Positions 9,184 to 18,800 of a DNA stretch of 64,000 nucleotides are shown here, piece after piece. Source of the DNA: Pseudomonas argentinensis (GTDB lineage: Bacteria; Pseudomonadota; Gammaproteobacteria; Pseudomonadales; Pseudomonadaceae); the NCBI RefSeq assembly GCF_001839655.2, contig NZ_CP056087.1, forward strand, positions 4,402,001 through 4,466,000, read 5' to 3'. Each line of letters opens with the position of its first letter. Position 1 is the first letter of the stretch. A program made the position numbers and the translations under genes. Below the pieces are notes generated by a model. It was given only the letters and a program-made list of their open reading frames with translations, was not told where the DNA came from and ran no database searches.

Positions 9184-10685
9184 TAGAGTTCCGGGCGCAT
9201 ATGCGGGAACAGAATCACGTCGCGGATCGACGGCGAATTGGTCAGCAGCATCACCAGCCGGTCGATGCCGATGCCCTCGCCCGCGGTCGGCGGCATGCCG
9301 TATTCGAGGGCGCGCACGAAGTCGGCGTCGAAATGCATGGCTTCGTCGTCACCGGCATCCTTGTCGGCCACCTGCTGCAGGAAGCGTGCGGCCTGGTCTT
9401 CGGCGTCGTTGAGCTCGGAGTAGGCGTTGGCGATCTCGCGGCCACCGATGAACAGCTCGAAGCGGTCGGTGACGCTCGGATCGTCGTCGCTGCGCCGGGC
9501 CAGCGGCGAGACTTCGAACGGATAACGGGTGATGAAGTGCGGCTGCTCCAGCTTGTGCTCCACCAGCTCCTCGAAGATCATCACCTGCAGCTTGCCCAGG
9601 CCTTCGTGGCCGAGGACCTTGGCGCCGGCCTGCTTGGCGATGGCGCGGGCCTTGTCGAGGTCATCGAGGTCGGCAGCGGTGATGTCCGGGTTGTACTTGA
9701 GGATCGAGTCAAACACCGACAGGCGCACGAACGGCTCGCCGAAGTGGAACACCTTGTCGCCGTACGGTACGTCGGTGGTGCCGAGGATGGTCTGGGCCAG
9801 CTCGCGGAACAGTTCCTCGGTCAGGTCCATGTTGTCTTCGTAGTCGGCATAGGCCTGGTAGAACTCGAGCATGGTGAACTCGGGGTTGTGCCGCGTCGAA
9901 ACCCCTTCGTTACGGAAGTTGCGGTTGATCTCGAAGACCTTCTCGAAGCCACCGACCACCAGGCGTTTGAGGTACAGCTCCGGCGCGATGCGCAGGAACA
10001 TGGCCATGTCCAGGGCGTTGTGGTGGGTTTCGAAGGGCTTGGCCGCGGCGCCACCGGGAATGGTCTGCAGCATCGGCGTTTCCACTTCCAGGAAGTCGCG
10101 CTCGGCGAGGAAACGACGGATGTGGGCGATGACCTGGGAACGCACGCGGAAGGTGTCGCGCACCTCCTCGTTGACGATCAGGTCGACGTAGCGCTGGCGG
10201 TAGCGCTGCTCGGTGTCGGTCAGACCGTGGTGCTTGTCCGGCAGCGGGCGCAGCGACTTGGTCAACAGGCGCACGCCTGTCATCTCGACGTACAGGTCGC
10301 CCTTGCCCGACCGGGCCAGGGTGCCTTCGGCGGCGATGATGTCGCCCATGTCCCAGGTCTTGACCTGAGCCAGGGTCTCTTCGGGCAGGGTCTTGCGATT
10401 GACGTAGACCTGGATGCGCCCGCTCATGTCCTGGATGACCATGAAGGCGCCGCGGTTGAGCATGATGCGCCCGGCGACCTTGACCGGAATGGCAGCCGCT
10501 TCCAGCTCTTCCTTGGTCTTGTCCACGTACTGTTTCTGCAGGTCGGCGCAGAGGTTGTCGCGGCGGAAGTCGTTGGGGAAGGCACCACCCTGCTCACGGA
10601 TGGCAACAAGCTTTTCCTTGCGCTGGGCAATCAGCTTGTTTTCTTCCTGTTGCAGTTCGTGCTGGTCGAGTTGCTGGTCGCTCAT
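9183..10685 (-). CDS. lysS: Lysyl-tRNA synthetase, class II
   Basis: Charges tRNA-Lys with lysine in the cytoplasm. The 500-residue length fits the class II bacterial enzyme. It has the N-terminal OB-fold ([20 protein letters not shown]), class II motif 1 around [21 protein letters not shown], motif 2 [21 protein letters not shown], and motif 3 [14 protein letters not shown] near the C-terminus. It lies downstream of prfB on the same strand with 127 bases between, as in other Pseudomonas. Its 3' side has been altered by a repeat element inserted exactly at the stop codon. Confidence 0.97.
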   Translation of the reverse strand: MSDQQLDQHELQQEENKLIAQRKEKLVAIREQGGAFPNDFRRDNLCADLQKQYVDKTKEELEAAAIPVKVAGRIMLNRGAFMVIQDMSGRIQVYVNRKTLPEETLAQVKTWDMGDIIAAEGTLARSGKGDLYVEMTGVRLLTKSLRPLPDKHHGLTDTEQRYRQRYVDLIVNEEVRDTFRVRSQVIAHIRRFLAERDFLEVETPMLQTIPGGAAAKPFETHHNALDMAMFLRIAPELYLKRLVVGGFEKVFEINRNFRNEGVSTRHNPEFTMLEFYQAYADYEDNMDLTEELFRELAQTILGTTDVPYGDKVFHFGEPFVRLSVFDSILKYNPDITAADLDDLDKARAIAKQAGAKVLGHEGLGKLQVMIFEELVEHKLEQPHFITRYPFEVSPLARRSDDDPSVTDRFELFIGGREIANAYSELNDAEDQAARFLQQVADKDAGDDEAMHFDADFVRALEYGMPPTAGEGIGIDRLVMLLTNSPSIRDVILFPHMRPEL

Positions 10686-10776
10686 TTCGGGTCGTCCCGG
10701 TCAAATCATCATTCTGGAAAGATCGCTGCCAGGCTGAAGCGACTGCCTCACCAGAGGCTCATCCGCTTCAACTAGC

Positions 10777-10804
10777 AGCTTGTAGCTTGTAGCTTGTAGC
10801 TTGT
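10777..10804. repeat. Tandem repeat of AGCTTGT, four copies
   Basis: Four exact copies of the 7-mer AGCTTGT lie in the prfB-lysS gap, ending 8 bases from the prfB stop. Related AGCTTGNAGCTTG-like strings occur inside the element at 37956-38166, so this may be a remnant of a common Pseudomonas intergenic repeat. Confidence 0.85.
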
Positions 10805-10812
10805 AACTGCTC

Positions 10813-11908
10813 TTAAAGCCCCTGTTTGAGGCTGGCTTCGAGGTACCCGTCGAGGTCGCCGTCGAGCACCTTCTGGCAATCGCTACGCTCGACACCGGTA
10901 CGCAGGTCCTTGATGCGCGAGTCGTCAAGCACGTAGGAACGGATCTGGTGGCCCCAGCCGATGTCCGACTTGCTGTCTTCCAGCGCCTGGGAAGCGGCGT
11001 TGCGCTTCTGCATCTCCAGCTCGTACAACTTGGCCCGCAGCATCTTCATGGCGGTGTCCTTGTTGGCGTGCTGGGAACGTTCGTTCTGGCAGGCCACCAC
11101 GGTATTGGTCGGCACGTGGGTGATACGCACCGCCGAGTCGGTGGTGTTGACGTGCTGGCCACCGGCGCCGGAGGAGCGGTAGGTGTCGACGCGCAGGTCG
11201 GCGGGGTTGATCTCGATCTCCACCTTGTCGTCGATCTCGGGCGATACGAACACCGCCGAGAACGAGGTGTGGCGACGGGCCCCGGAGTCGAACGGGCTCT
11301 TGCGCACCAGGCGGTGCACGCCGATCTCGGTGCGCAGCCAGCCAAAGGCGTACTCGCCCTTGATGTGCACGGTGGCACCCTTGATACCCGCGACTTCACC
11401 TTCGGACAGCTCGACGATCTCGGCATTGAAGCCGCGCTTGTCGGCCCAGCGCAGGTACATGCGCAGCAGGATGTTGGCCCAATCCTGGGCCTCGGTACCG
11501 CCGGAGCCGGCCTGGATATCCAGGTAGCAGTTGTTCGGGTCCATCTCGTGGCTGAACATGCGGCGGAATTCCAGCTGCTCGAGAATTTCGCGCAGGCGCT
11601 CGACTTCGGCGGCGACGTCGTCGACGGCGCCCTGGTCGTTTTCCTCGACGGCCATTTCCAGCAGGTCGCGCGAATCGGCCAGGCTACCGGTCAGGTCGTC
11701 GATGGTTTCGACGATCTGCGCCAGGGTGGCGCGCTCGCGGCCCAGGCTCTGGGCGTATTCGGGCTTGTTCCAGACGTTCGGGTCTTCGAGTTCGCGGTTT
11801 ACTTCGACGAGACGATCATGCTTGTGATCGTAGTCAAAGATACCCCCGAATGGTCTGGGTGCGCTCGGACAGGTCCTTGATGCTGTTCAGGATCGGGTTG
11901 ATTTCCAT
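10813..11908 (-). CDS. prfB: Peptide chain release factor 2, made by programmed +1 frameshift
   Basis: Recognises UGA and UAA and releases the finished peptide. The gene starts at 11908 ([24 protein letters not shown]) and meets an in-frame TGA at 11836-11834 after codon 24. The slip site CTT TGA C preceded by GGGGG is the classic autoregulatory RF2 frameshift signal. After a +1 shift the frame continues [12 protein letters not shown] to 10813, giving 364 residues. SPFDSG (the tripeptide determinant region) and the catalytic SGAGGQHVN are intact. Low RF2 levels favour the shift, so the gene controls itself. It lies upstream of lysS on the same strand. Confidence 0.97.
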
Positions 11909-11982
11909 GGCTGGCGGCACTCGCAGGTAAAACTTCGGAAAAGCCGCGGAGTATACCCGACTCGGGCTATTCTGGCAGCACG

Positions 11983-12020
11983 TTAGGGTCTGCTCCCGTT
12001 GAAACGGAAGCAAACCCTAG
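11983..12020. repeat. Family B inverted repeat, minimal solo copy
   Basis: TTAGGGTCTGCTCCCGTT and AACGGAAGCAAACCCTAG are imperfect complements (15 of 18) separated by two bases. The arms match the ends of the 271-base family B element at 47185, with the interior missing. It lies in the prfB/diguanylate cyclase divergent gap. Confidence 0.7.
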
Positions 12021-12100
12021 GCGGTGATCGACCACCTGCAGACCAATGGCCCTCTATACTCGAACCAGCCCCGCCCTCGCGCCAAGGATCTCCCGCCACC

Positions 12101-13747
12101 ATGCTCCGCGCCCACAGCCTGCGTAGCCACTATGCCCTGCTCACCGTGCTACTGGTGTGCCTGCTCAGCCTGCTGCTCGGCAGCCTGATCAGCCGCGAAT
12201 CGAGCAAGCGCATCCGCACTGAGATCGGCCGCGACCTGGCCGAGGTGTCCTACACCATGGTCGACCGCCTGGACCGTGACATGCACAGCCGCGCCAGCAT
12301 GCTGCAGGTGATCGGCAGCCTCGCCGCCCTGCGCCAGCCGGGCGACGCCCGCGAAGTGCGTCGCCTGCTCGACGAACTGCAGGGCAAGTTCCCGACCATC
12401 GCCTGGATCGGCTTTACCGACGCCCAGGGCCAGGTACTGGCCTCCAGCAACGGTCTTCTCGAGGGCGCCAGCATCGCCCAGCGCCCGGTGTTTATCGAGG
12501 GCAGCCAGGGCCTGTTCATCGGTGACGTGCACGAGGCGGTGCTGCTGGCCAAGCTGCTGCCCAACCCCACCGGCGAGGCGATGAAGTTCGTCGATATCAG
12601 CCTGCCGGTGCGTGACGACACGGGCCGCCTGGTCGGCGTCCTCGCCTCGCACCTGTCGTGGTCCTGGGCCGAGGAGGTCCGCGAGGCGATCCTCAAGCCC
12701 ATCGAAGACAGCCGTCAGATCGAGTTCTTCGTGATCAGCCGTGACCGCACCATTCTGCTCGGCCCGCGCGAGCTGGTCGGCCAGCGCCTGCATCTGCCGA
12801 TGATGCAGAACCTGGCGGCCCAGCAGAGCGAATGGGCCGTGCAGCACTGGCCCGACGGCAAGCGCTACCTCACCGGCCTGACGGCAAGCCAGGGCTACCT
12901 CGACTACCCGGGCCTGGGCTGGATGGTCGTGGCTCGCCAGGATCTGCGCCTGGCCGATGCGCCAGTGCAAGCCATGCACCTGAGCATAGTCGCCTGGGGC
13001 GTGGTGCTCGCGGTGCTGTTCGCTGCCTGCGGCTGGCTGCTGGCCAGCTACGTGACCCGCCCGCTGCGCACCATCGCCCGCGCCGCCGACCGCCTGGCCA
13101 ATGGCGAGATCACCGTGATCCCGGAAATCGGCAGTCCTCGGGAAATCGCCCGGCTCAGCCACTCCATCCGCCACCTGGTGGAAAACCTCACGCACCAGCA
13201 CACCGAGCTAGACGCCCTGGAAAACCGCGCCCATCACGACCCGCTGACCGGCCTGCCGAACCGCGCCGCCCTGGCCCGCTTCCTGCCACGGGCGCAGCAG
13301 CGCAACCACGGCACGCAGGACGGCCTGGCGGTGCTCTATCTGGATCTCGATGGCTTCAAACCGGTCAACGACCGTCATGGCCATGCCGCGGGCGATCAGG
13401 TGCTACGCGAGGCCGCGTCCCGTATGCGTGGCTGCCTGCGCGGTGGCGACCTGGTGGTGCGCCTGGGCGGCGACGAATTTCTGATGATCCTGCAAGTCGC
13501 CGCCGGGGAAGGCGTCAACCAGACCCGGCAGGTCGCCGAGCGGACGCTGCAGGCACTGGCGGCGCCGATTCTCTGGGAAAACCAGCAGCTGCAGATCGGC
13601 TGCAGCATCGGCGGCGCGTTATGGCCCCGGGACGATGCCGATCTCGAGCAGGTGGTGGAGCTGGCCGATCAGGCCCTGTACCGAGCCAAGCAGACCGGCC
13701 GTGGCCGGGTCATGCTGCATGGCGACGCGCCCGACGCCCTGGGGTGA
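12101..13747 (+). CDS. Membrane diguanylate cyclase, Cache-HAMP-GGDEF
   Basis: A 548-residue sensor enzyme. A transmembrane helix at about residues 11-31 is followed by a periplasmic dCache-like domain (about 35-285), a second helix near 290-315, a HAMP segment (VTRPLRTIARAADRLANGEI) and a GGDEF domain. The signature RLGGDEF (GGDEF at 456-460) is intact, and RGGD five residues before it forms an inhibitory I-site. It should therefore be an active, product-inhibited c-di-GMP synthase. The start MLRAHSLRSH is chosen because the helix follows at once; the frame is open to 11999 but that part runs into a repeat. It is convergent with wspR, one base apart, and is not part of the usual wsp cluster. 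Confidence 0.85.
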   Translation: MLRAHSLRSHYALLTVLLVCLLSLLLGSLISRESSKRIRTEIGRDLAEVSYTMVDRLDRDMHSRASMLQVIGSLAALRQPGDAREVRRLLDELQGKFPTIAWIGFTDAQGQVLASSNGLLEGASIAQRPVFIEGSQGLFIGDVHEAVLLAKLLPNPTGEAMKFVDISLPVRDDTGRLVGVLASHLSWSWAEEVREAILKPIEDSRQIEFFVISRDRTILLGPRELVGQRLHLPMMQNLAAQQSEWAVQHWPDGKRYLTGLTASQGYLDYPGLGWMVVARQDLRLADAPVQAMHLSIVAWGVVLAVLFAACGWLLASYVTRPLRTIARAADRLANGEITVIPEIGSPREIARLSHSIRHLVENLTHQHTELDALENRAHHDPLTGLPNRAALARFLPRAQQRNHGTQDGLAVLYLDLDGFKPVNDRHGHAAGDQVLREAASRMRGCLRGGDLVVRLGGDEFLMILQVAAGEGVNQTRQVAERTLQALAAPILWENQQLQIGCSIGGALWPRDDADLEQVVELADQALYRAKQTGRGRVMLHGDAPDALG

Positions 13748-13748
13748 T

Positions 13749-14780
13749 TCAGCTCAGGGCACTGGTATCGTTGACCAGGCCGACCTGATCGCGACCGGCT
13801 TGCTTGGCCATGTACAGCCCCTGATCGGCCAGACTGACCAGTTGCAAGAAGGCTTGACCGACTCGCGGCACCAGGGTAGCCACCCCGATGCTGACAGTCA
13901 GCACCGAGCCTGGCTCGGGCTTGTCATGGGGGATGCCCAGGTCGGTGACGGCGCGGCGCACCTTTTCCGCGAGCAGTCGCGCACCGCCGGCCGAGGTGCT
14001 GGGCAGCACCATGGCGAACTCCTCACCACCGTAGCGCGCCGCCAGGTCGGTGGAGCGGCTGCAGCTGCCGCGCAGCGCCGTGGCTACGCGACGCAGGGCA
14101 TCGTCGCCGGCCACATGGCCAAAGCGGTCGTTGAAGCTTTTGAAGAAGTCGACGTCGATCATCAGCAGCGACATCGGTGCCTGCTCACGGGTGGCACGGC
14201 GCCATTCCATTTCCAGGTATTCGTCGAAGTGACGACGATTGGACAGCCCGGTCAGGCCGTCGGAGTTCATCAGCCGCTGCAGCACCAGGTTGGTCTCCAG
14301 CAGCTGTTGCTGGCTTTCGCGCAGGGCGCGGTAGGCTTCGTCACGCTGTTGCAGGGCCATGTAGGAGCGCGAGTGATAGCGGATGCGCGCCACCAGCTCG
14401 ATGGTATCGGGGAGCTTGACCAGGTAGTCGTTGGCGCCAGCGGCGAACGCCGAGCTCTTCACCCTGGCGTCGTCCTTGGTCGACAGCACGATGATCGGCA
14501 CATCGCGCAGCGCCGGCCGCGCGCGGTACTCGCCGAGCAGGGTCAGACCGTCGACACCGGGCATCACCAGATCCTGCAGAATCACCGTCGGGCGCAGCTG
14601 CTCGGCCGCCGCGATGGCCTGGGTCGGGTCCGAGCAGTAATGGAAGTCGATACCCTCCTCGCCCAGCAGCTCGCGCCGCACCGCTTCACCGATCATCGCC
14701 TGGTCATCGACCAGCAATACCATGACCGCGCCGTCCTTGCGTGAAGCGAATGCTTCTAGGGAATGGGGTGGGGCTTGCAT
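13749..14780 (-). CDS. wspR: WspR, response-regulator diguanylate cyclase
   Basis: Makes c-di-GMP when phosphorylated by WspE. A receiver domain (about residues 20-140) has the acceptor Asp 70 in [10 protein letters not shown], then a coiled stalk ([25 protein letters not shown]), then a GGDEF domain with YGGEEF at 250-255 and I-site RSTD at 242-245. Length 343 is close to the P. aeruginosa protein. It is the last gene of the wspA-to-wspR series, 50 bases after wspF. The fixed short linker and intact catalytic residues support full activity: surface contact sensed by WspA should raise c-di-GMP through this enzyme. Confidence 0.96.
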   Translation of the reverse strand: MQAPPHSLEAFASRKDGAVMVLLVDDQAMIGEAVRRELLGEEGIDFHYCSDPTQAIAAAEQLRPTVILQDLVMPGVDGLTLLGEYRARPALRDVPIIVLSTKDDARVKSSAFAAGANDYLVKLPDTIELVARIRYHSRSYMALQQRDEAYRALRESQQQLLETNLVLQRLMNSDGLTGLSNRRHFDEYLEMEWRRATREQAPMSLLMIDVDFFKSFNDRFGHVAGDDALRRVATALRGSCSRSTDLAARYGGEEFAMVLPSTSAGGARLLAEKVRRAVTDLGIPHDKPEPGSVLTVSIGVATLVPRVGQAFLQLVSLADQGLYMAKQAGRDQVGLVNDTSALS

Positions 14781-14830
14781 GTGGGTCTCCGGACCGGATG
14801 GAAGGCGCGTCTAGGGTGCCAGTTAGTCTA

Positions 14831-15832
14831 TCAGCCAAACAGCTCGACGATACGCGGTGCAATGCGCTCCAGCGCAAGTATCTCCTTGGCCGCCTGCAGC
14901 TCGGCGGCGGCCTTGGGCATGCCATACACCGCGCAGCTGGCCTGGTTCTGCGCTAGGGTGGCAAAGCCGCGGCTGCGCATGTTCTTCAGACCCTGGGCGC
15001 CATCACGGCCCATGCCGGTGAGCAGCACGCCGATGGCCTCGCCCGTCCAGTGCTCGACCAGGCTGTCGAAGAACACGTCTATGGAAGGCCGGTAGACGTG
15101 GCTGCGCGGCTCCTCGGTGTAGGTCAGGGTGCCGTTGCGCAAGAGGCGCATGTGGTTGTTGGTACCGGCCAGCAGCACCACACCGGGCTGCGGCTGCTCA
15201 CCATCGCGGGCCAGGCGCACCGGCAGGGCCGACTCCCCGGCCAGCCAGTCGGCCATGCCGGCGGCGAACACCTCGTCGACGTGCTGCACCAGCATCACCG
15301 CCGCCTTGAAATCACGGGGCAGTTGCTTGAGCAGCAGGGCGAGGGCGGCCGGCCCGCCAGCCGACGCGCCGATCGCCACCAACCGGCGCGCCGCCGAGGC
15401 GCTGGACGAGACGGATGAGACGCTGGCCTTGCGATTGCCGCTCTGGCCGATCAGCCAGCCGATGTTCTGGATCTTGCGCAGCAGCGCGGCAGCGTCGCTG
15501 CTCTCGCCGGTCAATGACGGCGTGTTGACCGCATCCAGGGCACCATGCCCCATGGCCTCGAACACGCGATTGACGTACTGCTCGATATCCACCGAAACGA
15601 TCAATACCGCACAGGGCGTCTGGGCCATGATCCGCCGCGTCGCCTCGACGCCGTCCATGACCGGCATCAGCAGGTCCATCAGCACCAGGTCGGGCAAATC
15701 GGCCTGGCAGCAGGCCACGGCCTCGACCCCATCGCCTGCCACCCAGGCGATACGGTGCGCCGGCTCCTGGGCCAGGGCGCGGCGAATGGCCTCGACCGCC
15801 AGCGGCATGTCATTGACGATCCCTATCTTCAT
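14831..15832 (-). CDS. wspF: WspF, CheB-type methylesterase
   Basis: Removes methyl groups from WspA and so resets the surface-sensing signal. The receiver domain (1-120) has acceptor Asp 53 in LMDLLMP. The C-terminal CheB domain has the catalytic Ser in GASAGG, His in LVQHVD and Asp in GMGRDGA, all present. Length 333. Its start overlaps the wspE stop by four bases, so translation is coupled. In P. aeruginosa, loss of wspF locks WspR on and gives wrinkly colonies; here the gene is intact. A serine-rich linker (ASVSSVSSSASAARR) joins the domains. Confidence 0.95.
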   Translation of the reverse strand: MKIGIVNDMPLAVEAIRRALAQEPAHRIAWVAGDGVEAVACCQADLPDLVLMDLLMPVMDGVEATRRIMAQTPCAVLIVSVDIEQYVNRVFEAMGHGALDAVNTPSLTGESSDAAALLRKIQNIGWLIGQSGNRKASVSSVSSSASAARRLVAIGASAGGPAALALLLKQLPRDFKAAVMLVQHVDEVFAAGMADWLAGESALPVRLARDGEQPQPGVVLLAGTNNHMRLLRNGTLTYTEEPRSHVYRPSIDVFFDSLVEHWTGEAIGVLLTGMGRDGAQGLKNMRSRGFATLAQNQASCAVYGMPKAAAELQAAKEILALERIAPRIVELFG

Positions 15833-18123
15833 TCGTGCGGTTCCCCAACCAGGTCAACCACGGCGTCGAGTAACGCCTCGTCATGGAAACTGGCCTTGGC
15901 AAGATAATAGTCGGCCCCGGCATCCAGGCCACGTCGGCGGTCCTCTTCGCGATCCTTGTAGGACACCACCATCACCGGCAGCGACTGCAGGCGGCTGTCA
16001 CGGCGCAACAGGGTGACCAGTTCGATGCCATCCATGCGCGGCATGTCGATATCGGTGATCAGCAGGTCGAAGTGCTCGGCGCGCAAGGCGTTCCAGCCAT
16101 CCATGCCATCCACCGCCACGGCGACGTCGTAGCCGCGTGACAGCAGAAGCTTGCGCTCCAGTTCGCGCACGGTCAGCGAGTCGTCGACCACCAGCACGCG
16201 CTTGCGTTTGCTGCCGGGCAACTGCCGGGCGTTGCGGTCGACCCGCTCCAGGCGCCCACTGCCGAGCAGCTTGGCCACCGAGTGGAGCATGTCCTCGACA
16301 TCGAGAATCAGCACCGGGGTGCCATCGTCCAGCAGGGCGCCGGCCGAGACGTCCTGCACCTTGCCCAGCCGCGCATCCAGCGGCATCACCACCAGGGTGC
16401 GCTCACCGACGAAGCGCTCGACCACCAGGCCGAACAGGCTGTCGCGGTCGCGGATCAGCACCACCGGTATGCCGTTGTCGCTGGGCTTGCCTTCCGGGCG
16501 CTGGAGAATCTGGCTGGCGGCGATCAGGCCGACGTGCTGGCCTTCGCTCCAGAAATGCTGGCGCCCTTCGAGTTGGACGATGTCTTCGGCCTGCAGGCGG
16601 GTCATGCGTTCGATATGCGCCAGGGGCAGGGCGTAGGCTTCGCCGCCCACCTCGACCACCAGGCTGCGCACCACCGACAGGGTCAGCGGCACCTCCAGGT
16701 GGAAGGTCGAGCCCTCGCCCTGGCGCTGCTGCATGCGCACGCCGCCACGCAGCTGACGCACCATGTGCTGCACGGCATCCAGGCCGACGCCACGGCCGGA
16801 CACCTCGGTCACCTGGTCACGCATGCTGAAGCCGGGCAGGAACAGGAAGGCCAGCAGCTCCTCCTCGGTCAACTGCTCGCCGGTCTGCTCGGTGGCGAAG
16901 CCGCGCTCGATCACCGCCCGCCGTAATTTATCGAGATCCACGCCGCCGCCATCATCACGCAGCTCCAGCAGCAGCATGCCGGCATGGTGACGGGCGCGGA
17001 TCAGGATCTGCCCTTCCGCCGGTTTGCCCTGTGCCAGGCGCCGCTGCGGCGTCTCGATGCCGTGGTCGAGGGCGTTGCGCAGCAGGTGGGTCAGGGGCGC
17101 CTCGAGGCGCTCCAGCACGTCGCGGTCGACCTGGGTGCCCTCGCCCTCGACCACCAGGCGCACCTGCTTGCCCAGGGATCGGGACAGGTCACGCAGCATG
17201 CGTTCCTGGCCGGCCAGCACATCGGCGAATGGCCGCATGCGCGAGGCCAGCGCGGCATCGTAGAGGGACTGGGCGCGTTGCCCACCCTGCCAGCCGAAGT
17301 CGTCCAGGTCGGTCATGTGCTGGGCCAGCAGCTGCTGGCACTCGCCGAGCGCCTGGCGAGTTTCCAGCAGCATGGCCTCGGCCTGGGCATCCACCGCGCC
17401 CTTGGGCAGCGCCTCACGGGCGACGTCCAGCGCGCGGCGGGCGGTGGCCTGCAGGCGTTTCAGACGCTGCAGGCTGTCGCCCAGGGGCTTGATGCGCTGG
17501 AACTCCACCAGGGATTTGCTGGAGATATCCAGCAGGTGATCGAGTCGCTCGGCGCTGACCCTGAGAATCCGTGCCCGGCCCTCGCCACCCGGTTCGCTGA
17601 ATTCCGGCTTGGTGGGCGTTGGCGCCACCGGTGGCTCGATGACGGGCACCTTGATTGGCGGCTCGGGCGGTTCGGCGCTGGCCGTTTCGACAATAGGCGC
17701 CTTAACCGGCGCCAAGGGTGGCACCGGGAGCCCCCGTGCCAGCGCCCCCAGGCGCGCCACCAGCGCGTCGATACCGGGGTCGACCACGCCAGGCTGCGCC
17801 GGCGGCGTGCCGAGGCCGAGCAGCAGATCGGCGCCTTGCAGCAAGGCATCGATATGCTCGGGGCTGAGCAGCAGGCGACCTGCCTGGGCTTCGACCAGGC
17901 AGTCCTCCATCACGTGGGCAACCTTGACCCCGGCATCCAGCCCGACGATACGCGCCGCCCCCTTGAGCGAGTGGGCCGCACGCATGCAGGCCTCCAGGCT
18001 GCCGGCATGCCGCGGGTCGCGCTCGAGCACCAGCAGGCCGCTGTTGAGCACCTGGGTCTGGGCCTCGGCCTCGAGCTTGAACAGCTCCAGCAGCGACGCG
18101 TCGCGCATCTGATCGGGTGTCAT
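15829..18123 (-). CDS. wspE: WspE, hybrid CheA-type histidine kinase
   Basis: Autophosphorylates under WspA control and passes phosphate to WspR and WspF. Domain order over 764 residues: Hpt with phosphorylated His 51 in MRAAHSLKGAAR; a proline-rich linker (about 140-185); dimerisation segment; HATPase with LRNALDHGIETP and GRGVGLD; a CheW-like coupling domain with VPLTLSVVRSLVVEVGGEAYALPL; and a C-terminal receiver with LLITDIDMPRMDG. It overlaps wspD and wspF by four bases on each side, the mark of a tightly coupled operon. Confidence 0.95.
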   Translation of the reverse strand: MTPDQMRDASLLELFKLEAEAQTQVLNSGLLVLERDPRHAGSLEACMRAAHSLKGAARIVGLDAGVKVAHVMEDCLVEAQAGRLLLSPEHIDALLQGADLLLGLGTPPAQPGVVDPGIDALVARLGALARGLPVPPLAPVKAPIVETASAEPPEPPIKVPVIEPPVAPTPTKPEFSEPGGEGRARILRVSAERLDHLLDISSKSLVEFQRIKPLGDSLQRLKRLQATARRALDVAREALPKGAVDAQAEAMLLETRQALGECQQLLAQHMTDLDDFGWQGGQRAQSLYDAALASRMRPFADVLAGQERMLRDLSRSLGKQVRLVVEGEGTQVDRDVLERLEAPLTHLLRNALDHGIETPQRRLAQGKPAEGQILIRARHHAGMLLLELRDDGGGVDLDKLRRAVIERGFATEQTGEQLTEEELLAFLFLPGFSMRDQVTEVSGRGVGLDAVQHMVRQLRGGVRMQQRQGEGSTFHLEVPLTLSVVRSLVVEVGGEAYALPLAHIERMTRLQAEDIVQLEGRQHFWSEGQHVGLIAASQILQRPEGKPSDNGIPVVLIRDRDSLFGLVVERFVGERTLVVMPLDARLGKVQDVSAGALLDDGTPVLILDVEDMLHSVAKLLGSGRLERVDRNARQLPGSKRKRVLVVDDSLTVRELERKLLLSRGYDVAVAVDGMDGWNALRAEHFDLLITDIDMPRMDGIELVTLLRRDSRLQSLPVMVVSYKDREEDRRRGLDAGADYYLAKASFHDEALLDAVVDLVGEPHE

Positions 18124-18800
18124 CCGAGACTCCTGGCGATGGTCTGCTGCACGATCTGCTCGTCGAGCAAGGTCACGCTACGGCCTTTCCACTGCAATAC
18201 GCCTGCGGCGAAGCGGCGCCCCACCGGCGCACTGCCGGTCCCCGACTCGACGATCTGGCCGAGGGCAATCGCCTCGATGCCGTTGACCTCGTCGACCGGG
18301 ATCACCACCGGCCCGTCGGCCAGATTGAAGATCAGCATGCGCGGCACCACACGCCGCTCGCTGACCACCTCGCCGCTATCGAGCCCGAGCATCTCGGCGA
18401 GAGAAAAACAGGCCACCAGGGCACCGCGTACGTTGGTCACGCCGATCAGCCCCACGGAACGCTGATGCGGCAGCGAATGAATCGGCGTACTGGCGGCGAC
18501 TTCGCTGAGCGCCCGGGTCGGCAACGCCAGCCAGGCATCGCCAACCCGGAACAGCAGTAGCGAACGGCGCTCGCCGCTGTCCTGCTCGACCCACGCCTGC
18601 TCGGGCAGGGCGTCGTCGCGCTGCAGCGCGAAGCGGTCGAGCAGGCGGGTGGCCAGCTCGGCATGCACCTCGCAATTACGGCAGTGGATATGCTTGGCCA
18701 GGCGCTCGCAGGACTTGTCACCCCGTACGCCGATGCGGTTCCAGCAGTCGTCGACGGCATCCCGTTCGGCGTCGCTCAGCGGCAGCAGACTATCGCTCAT
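18120..18800 (-). CDS. wspD: WspD, CheW-like coupling protein
   Basis: Links the WspA receptor to the WspE kinase. The 226-residue protein has an N-terminal cysteine-containing extension (HIHCRNCEVHAELATRLLDRF) followed by a CheW domain from about residue 80 (LLLFRVGDAWLALPTRALSEV) with the conserved GVTNVRGALVACFSL core. The ATG at 18800 is preferred to the GTG one codon upstream. It overlaps the end of wspC by 11 bases and wspE by four. The CRNC pair in the N-terminal region is a possible metal or redox site, though this is only suggestive. Confidence 0.93.
   Translation of the reverse strand: MSDSLLPLSDAERDAVDDCWNRIGVRGDKSCERLAKHIHCRNCEVHAELATRLLDRFALQRDDALPEQAWVEQDSGERRSLLLFRVGDAWLALPTRALSEVAASTPIHSLPHQRSVGLIGVTNVRGALVACFSLAEMLGLDSGEVVSERRVVPRMLIFNLADGPVVIPVDEVNGIEAIALGQIVESGTGSAPVGRRFAAGVLQWKGRSVTLLDEQIVQQTIARSLG

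Noticed and set aside
9171..10775. A 534-codon open frame on the plus strand
   Set aside because: It is antisense to lysS. The Val/Leu/Gly/His-rich translation is typical of a shadow frame.
10777..10804. Tandem AGCTTGT as a possible CRISPR array
   Set aside because: Repeats are only seven bases, directly adjoining and without spacers; no cas gene is present.
16984..18465. A 493-codon open frame on the plus strand
   Set aside because: It is antisense to wspE and the end of wspD, which are intact and tightly coupled.
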